Assembly: GCF_001660705.2 (NCBI RefSeq)
Contig: NZ_LYBV02000031.1
Coordinates: forward strand, 1-64,000
Length of the DNA: 64,000 nucleotides
Direction: 5' to 3'
Source of the DNA: Saccharicrinis aurantiacus
GTDB taxonomy: Bacteria > Bacteroidota > Bacteroidia > Bacteroidales > Marinilabiliaceae
Positions 45,768 to 54,843 of this stretch are shown one piece after another; within the stretch, counting starts at the first letter, position 1; the number at the start of each line of letters is the position of its first letter. Below the pieces are notes generated by a model. That model saw only the letters and a program-made list of their open reading frames with translations, ran no database searches and was not told the DNA's origin. A program made the translations under genes and the position numbers.

Positions 45768-46584
45768 CTTTATGCCAATTAAAAGTTAAGCCAATACTAG
45801 ATGTCATTCCTAAAGCCTCATGAAAACTAGCCGCATAATCAACAATAAATTGTTTTAGTTTAAGCCCTAAGCCAAAACTATATAAAATTGGTTTGCCTGA
45901 TATTCCTCCTTTAAACCACAAAAAGTTTTGATAGTTATATTCTAATCCAAATTTTGATATTACCCCATAATCACTTTGTTTTTCAAACTCATAACTTAAT
46001 GAGAACTGGTCTGAGGCAAGCCAACTTATACCTAAAGCGTAATAAGATGGGATGTGAACTTCTTCAGTATTGATTGTTAGGCTTGCTTGTTCAGGATTTG
46101 TAATTGAGGCTCCTATTTTAAGGTGCTTTATTGGTTGGAATTGTAGGCCAATTGATGAGTAAAGTTGGCCGCCATTCCCTGATTGCGAACTGAAGTAGTT
46201 TGCATAATTCAATTGAAAACCTGCAGCTACTTTCTCGGTTATCGATTTCGAATAGCTTAAGCTTATGTTTTGTTCTTTATATAAACTAAATCCAAACGAT
46301 TGATAAGAGGCTCCAATATTTCCAATTTTAGTAGGTAAAGTACTCGCAATTTTTTGCGAGCTTAATTCTTTAATCCCATAAGGCATAGAATAGGAAATAC
46401 CTGAACTAACTTTGTTAAAGTTTGCATTTCCTGCTGGATTCTGAAATGCGCTCCATACATCAGAGCGTGTTGAATAAATGCCAGCTAGAGCATTTGATAC
46501 AGGAGAATTATGTAAGCTATTTTGGCAAAATGTATTGCACGAGTATAGCAATACTATTATAATAGCAGCTAGGTTTTGGGACAT
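45760..46584 (-). CDS. PorV/PorQ-like outer-membrane beta-barrel protein
   Basis: The 274-residue protein has a short signal peptide ('AAIIIVLLYSCNTFCQ') and a FadL/PorV-like repeat of amphipathic strands. Its start 'SNALAGIYSTRSDVWSAFQNPAGNAN' is characteristic of PorV/PorQ-type proteins, some of which act in type IX secretion. No other type IX genes are in the window, so a direct role is not claimed. It lies just upstream of the helix-hairpin-helix barrel and overlaps it. Confidence 0.7.
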   Translation of the reverse strand: MSQNLAAIIIVLLYSCNTFCQNSLHNSPVSNALAGIYSTRSDVWSAFQNPAGNANFNKVSSGISYSMPYGIKELSSQKIASTLPTKIGNIGASYQSFGFSLYKEQNISLSYSKSITEKVAAGFQLNYANYFSSQSGNGGQLYSSIGLQFQPIKHLKIGASITNPEQASLTINTEEVHIPSYYALGISWLASDQFSLSYEFEKQSDYGVISKFGLEYNYQNFLWFKGGISGKPILYSFGLGLKLKQFIVDYAASFHEALGMTSSIGLTFNWHKDE

Positions 46585-46586
46585 AA

Positions 46587-46632
46587 AAAAGAGGTATTCT
46601 TAAGGTTAATTACACCTTAAAATACCTCTTTT
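46587..46632 (-). terminator. Terminator after purE
   Basis: A strong hairpin pairs AAAGAGGTATT and AATACCTCTTT with an inner TTAAGGT/ACCTTAA stem. On the minus strand it ends in a T run. It lies between the purE stop and the barrel gene's ATG. Confidence 0.85.
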
Positions 46633-46694
46633 AAATCTATTTACAAAATATTCAGAGTAACTCTAAGTATTTTGGAACATCGTAAAATTACCGA

Positions 46695-47201
46695 CTAGTT
46701 TGTTTTGAAGTCGTATTTAACAGTACTTAGCTCTTGGTTAGCTTTCACAATTTTTGTTTTAAGCTCTTCTTTAAAACCAGCTAATCTTTCAGCTAATTCG
46801 CGATCGGCTAATGAAATCATTTGAGCAGCTAAAATACCTGCATTTTGAGCACCATTAATACCTACTGTTGCAACCGGAATTCCTGGAGGCATCTGTACAA
46901 TTGCTAATAAGGCATCTAAACCATCTAAAGAAGCTTTAATTGGTACACCAATAATTGGAAGTTTAGTCATTGAAGCTATAACTCCAGGTAAGTGTGCTGC
47001 CATACCAGCTGCTGCAATAATTACTTTAATACCTCTCTCTTCTGCACCTTTTGCAAATGTTTCAACAGCTTCAGGTGTTCTGTGTGCTGAAAGCGCATTG
47101 ATTTCAAAAGGAATTTTTAAATCATTTAGTACTTGTGCTGCCTTTTCCATAACTGGAAGATCAGAAGTACTTCCCATAATAATACTAACTACTGCTTGCA
47201 T
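46695..47201 (-). CDS. purE: N5-carboxyaminoimidazole ribonucleotide mutase PurE
   Basis: The 168-residue enzyme catalyses the carboxy transfer from N5-CAIR to CAIR in purine synthesis. The substrate-binding motif 'IMGSTSDLPVMEKA' opens the protein, followed by 'NALSAHRTPEAVETFA' with the catalytic His, then 'AAGMAAHLPGVIAS' and 'MPPGIPVATVGINGAQNAG'. The length is right for class I PurE. It is divergent from hpt, another purine gene. Confidence 0.96.
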   Translation of the reverse strand: MQAVVSIIMGSTSDLPVMEKAAQVLNDLKIPFEINALSAHRTPEAVETFAKGAEERGIKVIIAAAGMAAHLPGVIASMTKLPIIGVPIKASLDGLDALLAIVQMPPGIPVATVGINGAQNAGILAAQMISLADRELAERLAGFKEELKTKIVKANQELSTVKYDFKTN

Positions 47202-47236
47202 TCTTATAAAAAATTAAAAATTAGTTTAAACTGACG

Positions 47237-47244
47237 CAAAATTA
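47237..47244 (-). promoter_or_regulatory. Candidate -7 box for purE
   Basis: The minus strand reads TAATTTTG, matching TAnnTTTG, 36 bases upstream of the purE ATG. Confidence 0.45.
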
Positions 47245-47287
47245 ACAAGTTATAGAACTAAATTGTTTTATCAGAGGTATTTTTTTG

Positions 47288-47295
47288 TACTTTTG
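47288..47295 (+). promoter_or_regulatory. Candidate -7 box for hpt
   Basis: TACTTTTG matches TAnnTTTG and lies 26 bases upstream of the hpt ATG at 47322. It is back-to-back with the purE box. Confidence 0.5.
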
Positions 47296-47321
47296 CGCCA
47301 CAATAATAAAATAGCCGTTTG

Positions 47322-47858
47322 ATGGAGACTATTAAGATATTAGATAGGGAGTTTAAAAAGTCGATTCCGTTTGAGACGATTGATAAGGCAATTGATAAGA
47401 TTGCCAAGGGGTTAAATGAAGATGTAGCGGATAAAGATCCATTGCTAATTTGCATATTAAATGGTTCATTTATGTTTGCAGCTGATGTGATGAAAAAGTT
47501 GAGTTTTCCTTGTCAGATTAGTTTTGTTAAAATGGCTTCGTATGAAGGTACTGGTTCTACAGGTAAAATTAAGGAGTTAATTGGTTTAACCGAAAATTTA
47601 GAAGGCCGCACGGTTGTAATACTTGAAGATATTATTGACACAGGTTTTACTATTGAAAAGGTGCAGAAGCAAATGCTTTCTCATGGTGTAGCCGATTTAA
47701 AAATAGCCACATTATTATATAAGCCAGAGGCATGTAAAGTTGATGTAAAAATTGATTATACAGGTCTTGAAATACCAAATGATTTTATCGTAGGTTATGG
47801 TTTAGATTATGATGGATATGGTAGAAACCTTGCTGATATTTATACTGTAGTAGAATAA
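47322..47858 (+). CDS. hpt: Hypoxanthine phosphoribosyltransferase
   Basis: The 178-residue purine-salvage enzyme converts hypoxanthine or guanine plus PRPP to IMP or GMP. The PRPP-binding loop is 'VVILEDIIDTGFTIEKV', the first flexible loop carries 'VKMASYEGTGSTGKI', and the C-terminal purine-binding residues are in 'FIVGYGLDYDGYGRNLADI'. The ATG at 47322 follows a TTG that would add one residue. It is 19 bases upstream of adk. Confidence 0.95.
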   Translation: METIKILDREFKKSIPFETIDKAIDKIAKGLNEDVADKDPLLICILNGSFMFAADVMKKLSFPCQISFVKMASYEGTGSTGKIKELIGLTENLEGRTVVILEDIIDTGFTIEKVQKQMLSHGVADLKIATLLYKPEACKVDVKIDYTGLEIPNDFIVGYGLDYDGYGRNLADIYTVVE

Positions 47859-47877
47859 AAAATAAATACTAACTAAT

Positions 47878-48450
47878 ATGTTGAATGTTGTAATTTTTGG
47901 CCCTCCAGGGTCAGGTAAAGGGACTCAGAGTGAGAATATTATTGAAAAGTTTAATTTAGCACACATCTCTACCGGAGATTTATTAAGAGCTGAAATAAGC
48001 GGTCATACACAACTTGGGACTATTGCAAAAAGTTTTATCGATAAAGGTGAGTTAGTACCTGATGAAACAATTATTGGAATGATTGATAATAAAATTGAAT
48101 CTTTAGTGGGTGCTAAAGGTGTTATTTTCGACGGTTTTCCTCGTACAGTTGCTCAAGCAGAAGCTCTTGAAGAGTTATTAGCAGAGCACAATTCTAAGGT
48201 TTCAGTAATGGTTAACCTTGAGGTACCAAAAGAAGAATTGGTAGAGCGTTTATTAAAGCGTGGAGAAACTTCAGGTCGTTCTGATGATAATTTAGAGACT
48301 ATTGAGAAGCGTATTTCAGTTTATGAATCACAAACTTCTCCGGTTATCGACTTTTATAAAGCTAAAAAAGTTTACAAAGCAATCCAAGGTGTTGGTTCTG
48401 TTGATGGAATATTTGAATCTATCTCAGCTGCAATCGAAGGAGCTAAGTAA
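47878..48450 (+). CDS. adk: Adenylate kinase
   Basis: The 190-residue enzyme interconverts ATP, ADP and AMP. The P-loop is 'FGPPGSGKGTQSENI', the AMP-binding segment is 'HISTGDLLRAEI', and 'GVIFDGFPRTVAQAEAL' is the family signature. The length and 'LLKRGETSGRSDDN' show a short LID without the zinc-binding insert. The order hpt-adk-obgE suggests a housekeeping operon ending with a terminator at 48472. Confidence 0.96.
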   Translation: MLNVVIFGPPGSGKGTQSENIIEKFNLAHISTGDLLRAEISGHTQLGTIAKSFIDKGELVPDETIIGMIDNKIESLVGAKGVIFDGFPRTVAQAEALEELLAEHNSKVSVMVNLEVPKEELVERLLKRGETSGRSDDNLETIEKRISVYESQTSPVIDFYKAKKVYKAIQGVGSVDGIFESISAAIEGAK

Positions 48451-48471
48451 TAAAGATATTTTTGATTTTAA

Positions 48472-48507
48472 GCCACGGGTAGTGTAACTTACCGTGGCTT
48501 TTTGTAT
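48472..48507 (+). terminator. Terminator after adk
   Basis: The arms AGCCACGGGTA and TTACCGTGGCT pair with one mismatch and are followed by five T. Confidence 0.85.
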
Positions 48508-48562
48508 TTAATACTTCATGGTTATTTATATATTCACATAAGTAACCTATAAAATAATAATT

Positions 48563-49576
48563 ATGGCCAGTAGTAATTTTGTTGATTACGTAAAAATCTT
48601 TTGTCGTTCAGGTAAAGGTGGTGCAGGATCTATGCACATGCGTCGCGAGAAGTTTGAACCTAAAGGTGGACCTGATGGTGGTGATGGTGGACGTGGTGGC
48701 CATGTTATTATCCGTGGAAGTAGAAACCATTGGACACTTCTTCACTTAAAATATAAACGTCATGTATTTGCAGGACATGGTATGAGTGGCGGTGGCCAAG
48801 GTAGTTCTGGTTCTCAAGGAGAAGATAGAGTAATTTATGTTCCGTTTGGAACAATTGCCAAAGATGCTGAAACAGGCGAACAAATCTGCGAAATTACCAA
48901 TGATGAGCAAGAATTTATTCTTGTAAAAGGCGGCCTTGGTGGAAGAGGAAATATGCACTTTAAAACCTCAACCAATCAAACACCTAGATATGCGCAACCG
49001 GGTCAGGATTTAACTGAAGTGGCTGTTGTTTTAGAGCTTAAGGTATTGGCCGATGTTGGTTTGGTAGGATTCCCAAATGCGGGAAAATCGACCTTATTAT
49101 CTGTTGTGTCAGCCGCTAAGCCCGAAATTGCAGATTATGCTTTTACCACTCTTGTGCCTAATTTAGGTATTGTTGGCTATCGCGATAATAAATCGTTTGC
49201 TATGGCCGATATCCCAGGTATTATTGAGGGAGCTAGTGAAGGAAAAGGATTAGGTTTAAGATTCTTACGTCATATTGAGCGAAATTCGATATTACTATTT
49301 ATGGTTCCTGCGGATGCAGACGATATTCAAAAGGAATACCAGATTCTATTGAATGAATTAAAGTGCTATAATCCTGAATTGTTGGATAAAGAACGTTTGT
49401 TAGCTATTTCAAAGTGCGATATGCTTGATGATGAGCTGATGGAAGAAATTAAAACTGATTTACCTGACATTCCATATACTTTTATATCTTCGGTCGCCAA
49501 TATTGGTATTACTGAACTAAAAGACATGGTATGGAAAGCACTAGAAGAGTCGAATCAAGATTTGATGAACTCATAG
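48563..49576 (+). CDS. obgE: Obg family GTPase (CgtA/ObgE)
   Basis: The 337-residue GTPase acts in late 50S ribosome assembly and the stress response. The glycine-rich Obg fold is intact ('[18 protein letters not shown]', '[17 protein letters not shown]'). The G domain has G1 '[15 protein letters not shown]', the switch region '[11 protein letters not shown]', G3 '[11 protein letters not shown]', and G4 S-K-C-D ('AISKCDMLD') in place of N-K-x-D. There is no long C-terminal extension. The 3' end overlaps the MutS-related gene by 46 bases. Confidence 0.96.
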   Translation: MASSNFVDYVKIFCRSGKGGAGSMHMRREKFEPKGGPDGGDGGRGGHVIIRGSRNHWTLLHLKYKRHVFAGHGMSGGGQGSSGSQGEDRVIYVPFGTIAKDAETGEQICEITNDEQEFILVKGGLGGRGNMHFKTSTNQTPRYAQPGQDLTEVAVVLELKVLADVGLVGFPNAGKSTLLSVVSAAKPEIADYAFTTLVPNLGIVGYRDNKSFAMADIPGIIEGASEGKGLGLRFLRHIERNSILLFMVPADADDIQKEYQILLNELKCYNPELLDKERLLAISKCDMLDDELMEEIKTDLPDIPYTFISSVANIGITELKDMVWKALEESNQDLMNS

Positions 49577-51360
49577 TCCTATACAAAAGTAAGGCACAAG
49601 AATACACAAATAAGCTGTCAAAAATAAAAACTAGCCTAGGCCAAATTGCATGGCTTAGGTTACTTACCTTCATTTTATTAATTGCAGCTCCTATCCTACT
49701 TTTTCCAATTTCTGCTTGGGCAGGAGGTTTATCAATAGTTATTTGTATTTCGTTATTCGTATTATTGATAAAGAAATTTAATGCCTTAAAAACTCGCAAA
49801 AGTGAGTGCGAAGCCATTAAAGAATTAAACGAGAACGAAATAAAAGCCCAACAATACAACTGGGATTGTTTTAATGATGGAAAACAATTCTTAGATCCAG
49901 AGCACAATTATTCCTATGATATTGATTTGTTTGGGAAGGGATCTTTTTTCCAATATATTAATAGAACCATTACAATTGGCGGAGAAGAGTATTTAGCGAA
50001 ACACATTTCCACTGAAGAATTAGATGCTTCAGAAATAAGCCAAAATCAGAATAACTTTAGCGAATTAGCAAAAAAGTTCGATTTCCGTCAGGCTTTCTAC
50101 GGAAAGGGTAAAATTGTTGATGAGAAAGTAAAGGATGCTTCTGTCATAAAAGATTTAAAAGCTTATAAGAATCTATTTTTAGATAAATCGAGTTTATTTA
50201 AGTCTCTCATCTATGTTCTACCCGCTTTATTATTTGCATCTATAATTGCCTCATTTTATGAGGCGAAGTTTGTATCACTAATAAGCATATTGCTATTGGT
50301 TAATCTATCCATAGTTGGGTTTTACTTTAAAAAAGTGAACTACTTGCATAACAAGTTCTCTGTTTTATGTGTACAGTTAAATAAGTATGGAATTTTAGCT
50401 CAACTAATCCAGAGTGAGAAATTTGAAACGGAGAGTTTGCTTAATATTCAAAATCAACTTTTTAAGGATGGTAAAAATGCAGCTGAAGTAATTCAGATTT
50501 TCACGAAAGATTTATCACAGTTTGATCAACGATCTGGTATGATTGGTGGCTTCATTTTAAATGGATTGCTTTTATGGGATTTAAAATACGTACTTAAAAT
50601 TGAGAAATGGATACAGCAATATCATTTGTCCTTAGATGAATGGTTAGATGTAATATATAAAATTGATGCCTACAATTCTATGGCTGGTTTTGTGTATAAT
50701 CATCCTGGCTTCATATTTCCTGAAATGAGTTCGAGTAAAGTCTTTGAGGTTGAAGAATTAGGTCATCCGCTTATCGATAGAAAAGAGCGAGTAGATAATA
50801 ATTATGCATTTAACAACTCTATTTTTGCACTTATCACAGGAGCAAATATGTCGGGAAAAAGTACTTTTTTAAGAACGGTGGCTTTAAATAGGGTAATTGC
50901 TCAATCGGGTATGACAGTTTGTGCTAAGAAAATGGTTTTTAAACCAATGCTCCTCATCACAAACATGCGAACTTCAGATAACCTCATGAAGCACGAATCG
51001 TACTTCTTTGCCGAGTTAAAACGTCTCAAGTTTATTATAGATGCCTTATACGCAGGCAATGAAATTTTTGTAATTCTAGATGAGATTTTGAAGGGAACCA
51101 ACTCGAAGGATAAAACCTATGGATCGATGGAATTAATAAGACACTTATTGAAATTAAATGTGCATGGTATGATTGCCACTCATGATTTGGAATTAGGTAT
51201 TTTAGAAGAGGAAAGCAAAGGAAAGGTTAACAATATTTGTTTTGAAGTTGAGAATACTAATAATGAATTAAAGTTCGATTATAAACTATACAAAGGGGTA
51301 ACCCAAAATCATAATGCTACCTTTTTAATGAAACAAATGAAGATTATCGTAAATGACTGA
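49531..51360 (+). CDS. Membrane-anchored MutS-related ATPase
   Basis: The 609-residue protein has the MutS-type ATPase domain at its C-terminus: Walker A '[19 protein letters not shown]' (about residue 437), '[20 protein letters not shown]', Walker B '[16 protein letters not shown]' and '[11 protein letters not shown]'. The MutS mismatch-recognition and connector domains are absent. In their place are two pairs of hydrophobic helices ('[19 protein letters not shown]', '[17 protein letters not shown]') that suggest membrane association, and a core helical domain. Such proteins are widespread in Bacteroidota with no settled function; they are not the classical mismatch repair enzyme. It starts inside the obgE gene. 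Confidence 0.85.
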   Translation: MESTRRVESRFDELIVLYKSKAQEYTNKLSKIKTSLGQIAWLRLLTFILLIAAPILLFPISAWAGGLSIVICISLFVLLIKKFNALKTRKSECEAIKELNENEIKAQQYNWDCFNDGKQFLDPEHNYSYDIDLFGKGSFFQYINRTITIGGEEYLAKHISTEELDASEISQNQNNFSELAKKFDFRQAFYGKGKIVDEKVKDASVIKDLKAYKNLFLDKSSLFKSLIYVLPALLFASIIASFYEAKFVSLISILLLVNLSIVGFYFKKVNYLHNKFSVLCVQLNKYGILAQLIQSEKFETESLLNIQNQLFKDGKNAAEVIQIFTKDLSQFDQRSGMIGGFILNGLLLWDLKYVLKIEKWIQQYHLSLDEWLDVIYKIDAYNSMAGFVYNHPGFIFPEMSSSKVFEVEELGHPLIDRKERVDNNYAFNNSIFALITGANMSGKSTFLRTVALNRVIAQSGMTVCAKKMVFKPMLLITNMRTSDNLMKHESYFFAELKRLKFIIDALYAGNEIFVILDEILKGTNSKDKTYGSMELIRHLLKLNVHGMIATHDLELGILEEESKGKVNNICFEVENTNNELKFDYKLYKGVTQNHNATFLMKQMKIIVND

Positions 51361-51535
51361 TAATTTGTAAAATAATAGACCCAAGAATTTGTTTTAATAA
51401 TAATTTTCCTTTTTTTTGAGGATAGATAATTCTACATGCCCTACTATCAGTGGGTATTAGAACTATTTTACCGTTATTTATGTATTCACGGTTCACAAAA
51501 TTTGCAGAAAGCGGATTCATTTCATGAGTTCGCTT
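51361..51535. other. Convergent gap between MutS-related and glycosyltransferase genes
   Basis: No gene or clear terminator is seen in these 175 AT-rich bases. Confidence 0.4.
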
Positions 51536-52653
51536 TTATTTTACACTCCTCCCTCGCCAATTTGTATGGCCAAAAGCTGCCCAAATAACTGTTGCCCCAA
51601 TATATACCGGATAAATGAGAAATGTTAAGAGGAAATACATACTCTTATTTTTCAGCTTAAAGAAACGCAGCCCTTTTGATATTATATTTGCATCTACCAA
51701 TACTTTCAAGCCCCAAGCAAACAGAATGCACTTAGAATAGGCAGGATAAACACTGATTAGTAGTACTGAGCTTATTACTGCTAGGTTAGAAAGGAATACA
51801 ATCCACGCGGTTATTAGGGTAAAATAATCGGTGTATCCTTTACTTTTTGATGCCCAACGTACTCTTTGGTTTAAAAACGATAGTGTGTTATTTTCAGGCT
51901 CAGTTTGTACCACTGCCTTATCATCTTTTAGGAAAGTTACTTTCCCTCCTTCACTCTTTATTGCATGTAGTAGAAATACATCATCACCAGATAAAAACTC
52001 TTCTTTTAGTTTATCCTTTACTTTAAGATATGCCTCCTTTTTGTATGCTAAATTGGCTCCGTTACACATGATTGGCCGGTTTATTCCAATTGCACCAGCA
52101 GTACTTGTTATTAGGCTAATAAAATCTACACTTTGAAAGTAAGAGAGGAATGAACTTTGGTCTTTGATAAAGACCGGGGCGACAATCATATCTGGTTTCT
52201 TTGTATGAAAGCATGACCCTATACTTAATAACCAGTCTTCATGAGGTGTACAGTCGGCGTCACTGAGTACAATGTTCTCATATTTAGCCAAAGAAATACC
52301 TTTAGCAATGGCAGCTTTCTTGCCTCTTCCCTCATTCGAAGTGAGGATAATTTGTAATTGAAATCCTTTTTTAAATTTTGGAGTTCCTTATATGTGTTAT
52401 CCGTAGAGTGATCATCTATGAAAATGAATTCGATTTTATTTTTCGGGTAATCTAATTGGTTCAGTTTTTTGAACAATTTATTTACATTGTCTTCCTCGTT
52501 TCTTAAGGCTATAATACACGTTAAATAAGGTAAGTCTTGCCTATCACAAACAGGCGTTGCTGTGCACTTATTCCAGCCTCTTGTAAATGCAAGTATAAGT
52601 GAGCAATAGGATATAATTACTATTAAGCCTATTATAGCGAGTATAAATTCCAT
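51536..52653 (-). CDS. Family 2 membrane glycosyltransferase, split by a -1 shift at a slippery site
   Basis: The frame starting at 52653 gives an N-terminal membrane helix and the start of a GT2 fold ('LPYLTCIIALRNEEDNVNKL', 'IEFIFIDDHSTDNTYKEL'). It then meets A-AAA-AAG at 52372-52366 in the dnaX register. In the -1 frame after this point the protein continues correctly: 'GFQLQIILTSNEGRGKKAAI', 'YENIVLSDADCTPHEDWL' (D-x-D), 'EEFLSGDDVFLLHAI' and 'LNQRVRWASKSKGY' (Q-x-x-R-W), then four membrane helices. Without the shift the first frame ends at 52225 after 142 residues. The joined protein has about 370 residues. The donor and acceptor sugars are unknown. A one-base deletion or sequencing error in the A6 run is an alternative explanation. 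Confidence 0.78.
52366..52372 (-). promoter_or_regulatory. A-AAA-AAG slippery heptamer in the glycosyltransferase gene
   Basis: On the minus strand the codons are TTA AAA AAG in the upstream frame. A one-base backward slip places the ribosome exactly in the frame of the downstream catalytic half. This is the classical bacterial -1 frameshift heptamer. I did not establish a stimulatory stem or an internal Shine-Dalgarno sequence. Confidence 0.5.
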
Positions 52654-52674
52654 TAAAAATGCGTTAACATAAAA

Positions 52675-52700
52675 AATCCCAAACTAATTAGCTTGGGATT
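52675..52700 (-). terminator. Terminator after the SPOR-domain gene
   Basis: The arms AATCCCAA(G/A)C and G(C/T)TTGGGATT pair around TAATTA, with six T following on the minus strand. Confidence 0.85.
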
Positions 52701-52722
52701 GGAAATATTATTTTAGTAATTT

Positions 52723-53829
52723 TTATTTCATTTTAAAAATCCAGCAACTCATTTGTTCCTTATCCATAACAGCTTGTTGCGTTTTTTCCATCGCTCCGTA
52801 TTTCTTACTGTTGTCGATACTTACAAAATATTTGCCCTTGTAATCAAAATATTGTGCCTTATCATAGCCCTTGTTATGCAGAGATATTACCATATTTTCA
52901 GCATTTTTTTCAACTTTAAAACTACCAACAATCAGGTGGTATTTATTTGAAATTGAAAGCTTCTCTTCTTCAGCTCGTCTAAGGGAATCAGCAACAAAAG
53001 CTTCCCGCTCCTTTTGCAATCGTAAAGCCTCTTGTTGTTTAATTTTTGCCGAATCTACTTTCTGTACCATTGGTTTTTTAGTAGGTTCTATGGTTTGTTT
53101 TGGTTTTGATTGAAATAAGAAAAAGGCAATAACTGCTAATGCCACTACTCCTGCTATTATTAAAAAGGTCTTTCTTTCCTTACGCTTCTTTTCTTTCATC
53201 GCTAATATAACCGATGAACTAGCGTTGCTTTCCTTTTTGGGACTAGCCTTTTGTGTTGCCTTAACAGGTGGTGTTGTAACAACTTTGCTTTCTTTCTTAA
53301 CAGGAGGTTTTTCTTCTTTTATTTCTTCTTCTGAATCATCAATAGTGAGAACCGGCTCTTTAACCACCACTTCTTCTTTTACTTCTTCCTCTATTTTGCT
53401 AGAAACTTCTGTATTCTCGTTTTCAACAGGTTCATTGTCCTTTTGAATATCTAACAAGTTCGTATTATTGTTATCAACAGAAGTTTCTTCCTTAATTTCA
53501 TTATTTAGCGAAGCATTTGTTTCTTGTTGAAAACGCAATATTCCAGAATCATCCTTTTTAAAGGTACCCAACTTATCAAAAGTAAATACCCCTTTATCGT
53601 CAAGTTCTTTTTTTACTTTATTTACGTAATCATAAACCTGATCAGTGGCTGTAATAGTATCAATTCCCTTTTTTTCAGCAATAAAATTAACAAGGAGTCC
53701 ATCGTTGAAGCTTAGGAAATTGTTGAACAAAATATTAACACCATTATCTCTGGATATAATAAAAGCACCAAAATTAGGAATGATAACTCTGTTGTTGTCT
53801 TCGATTAAATCTAAAATGTAATTTTCCAT
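52723..53829 (-). CDS. HU-CCDC81-like and SPOR-domain membrane protein
   Basis: The 368-residue protein has three parts. Residues 1-100 resemble the HU-related CCDC81 domain of Bacteroidota ('VIIPNFGAFIISRDNGV', 'VFTFDKLGTFKKDDSG'). Residues 130-215 are a charged K/E/V-rich linker, and a single membrane helix ('TFLIIAGVVALAVIAFFLF') lies near residue 235. The C-terminal 75 residues are a SPOR domain ('YHLIVGSFKVEKNAENMV', 'KGKYFVSIDNSKKYG'), which binds septal peptidoglycan stripped of stem peptides. The topology places the HU-like part in the cytoplasm and SPOR in the periplasm, so a link between cell division and the nucleoid is plausible but inferred. Confidence 0.85.
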   Translation of the reverse strand: MENYILDLIEDNNRVIIPNFGAFIISRDNGVNILFNNFLSFNDGLLVNFIAEKKGIDTITATDQVYDYVNKVKKELDDKGVFTFDKLGTFKKDDSGILRFQQETNASLNNEIKEETSVDNNNTNLLDIQKDNEPVENENTEVSSKIEEEVKEEVVVKEPVLTIDDSEEEIKEEKPPVKKESKVVTTPPVKATQKASPKKESNASSSVILAMKEKKRKERKTFLIIAGVVALAVIAFFLFQSKPKQTIEPTKKPMVQKVDSAKIKQQEALRLQKEREAFVADSLRRAEEEKLSISNKYHLIVGSFKVEKNAENMVISLHNKGYDKAQYFDYKGKYFVSIDNSKKYGAMEKTQQAVMDKEQMSCWIFKMK

Positions 53830-53913
53830 TTTATATGAAAAGGATTTGAGAATATTAAAAGTGGCAATAAATATAAGTAGTTTTCTATTAACATTTTAAT
53901 TCTGTTCAGAATA

Positions 53914-54843
53914 TTACATTGATTGGGTTCTTTTGTGGATGTTTATATAATATCTTCTTACTAGTGTGGCAGTTCCTATTAGTGTTGGTAGTGCCTGATT
54001 TATAATCCATACTAGAAACACAGCCATTAAAATATCAGGATTGAAAATATTATTGCTAAATACAAATATTGCCACTGAACCTCTAATGCCCATATCAACC
54101 AATAAGTGCGATGGGAATAATGTTATTAGTAGATAGTAGATGAATATTTGGCTAAAGTCAATATCAGTGCATCCGAATAAATACAAACACATGTAAAGCT
54201 GAAAACAAAATGTAAAATACCTGAGGCATCCATACCCAAAGGCCTTTAAAGTATTTGATACCGATAGCTTTGTAATGCTTTGTTTTATTTGAAATAAAAA
54301 GTCTTTAAACCTACTATTTTTGAGGAGTGCTTTGGTGAGAATGTAAATCACCAATAAGGTAATCGGTATTATTGAGTATATCCATTTATTCTGGATGCCT
54401 AGATTTAGGAGTTTAGAGTGCGAAAGTAATCCTATAATGCCACATAAAAGAATGGTAATGTTCTGCAGCAAACTACCAAAATAGCTCATTATAATTGCAT
54501 CCTTGCGATAAGGTTTATCAAGGAAGGCAATTTTACCAAACGGCTCGCCTGCCTTAAAGGGAGTTACTATACCTGAGGTAAATCCTGCAAAAACCATTTT
54601 TAAGGCATCACGATGTTTTACAAGTGTGATGGGTTTTAGAAGCGTTTGCCATTTCTTTGCTTCAAAAAATAGGTTAAGGATTAATAGCAGCAGAAGAATG
54701 CTGATATTTAAGATTAACTGACTTGAATTTATTGTAACTGAATGCCAATTATCAAACACATAAAGTTTGTAGGCTATGTACGAATAAGAGCTTATTAATA
54801 ATAAAAGGAGTGCTAATCTTTTGAGCCAATTAGGCACTTGCAT
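53914..54843 (-). CDS. Flippase-like membrane protein (LPG synthase TM / UPF0104 family)
   Basis: The 309-residue protein has about eight hydrophobic helices and family signatures 'FEAKKWQTLLKPI', 'GFTSGIVTPFKAGEPFGKI' and 'LPTLIGTATLVRRYY'. This family contains the membrane half of lysylphosphatidylglycerol synthases and related lipid-handling proteins. There is no aminoacyl-transferase domain. It overlaps the preceding paralogue-like gene by 14 bases, and the two are likely co-translated. Confidence 0.75.
   Translation of the reverse strand: MQVPNWLKRLALLLLLISSYSYIAYKLYVFDNWHSVTINSSQLILNISILLLLLILNLFFEAKKWQTLLKPITLVKHRDALKMVFAGFTSGIVTPFKAGEPFGKIAFLDKPYRKDAIIMSYFGSLLQNITILLCGIIGLLSHSKLLNLGIQNKWIYSIIPITLLVIYILTKALLKNSRFKDFLFQIKQSITKLSVSNTLKAFGYGCLRYFTFCFQLYMCLYLFGCTDIDFSQIFIYYLLITLFPSHLLVDMGIRGSVAIFVFSNNIFNPDILMAVFLVWIINQALPTLIGTATLVRRYYINIHKRTQSM

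Noticed and set aside
49531-51360. Calling the MutS-related gene mutS or mutS2
   Set aside because: It has membrane segments and lacks the mismatch-recognition, clamp and Smr domains that define those proteins.
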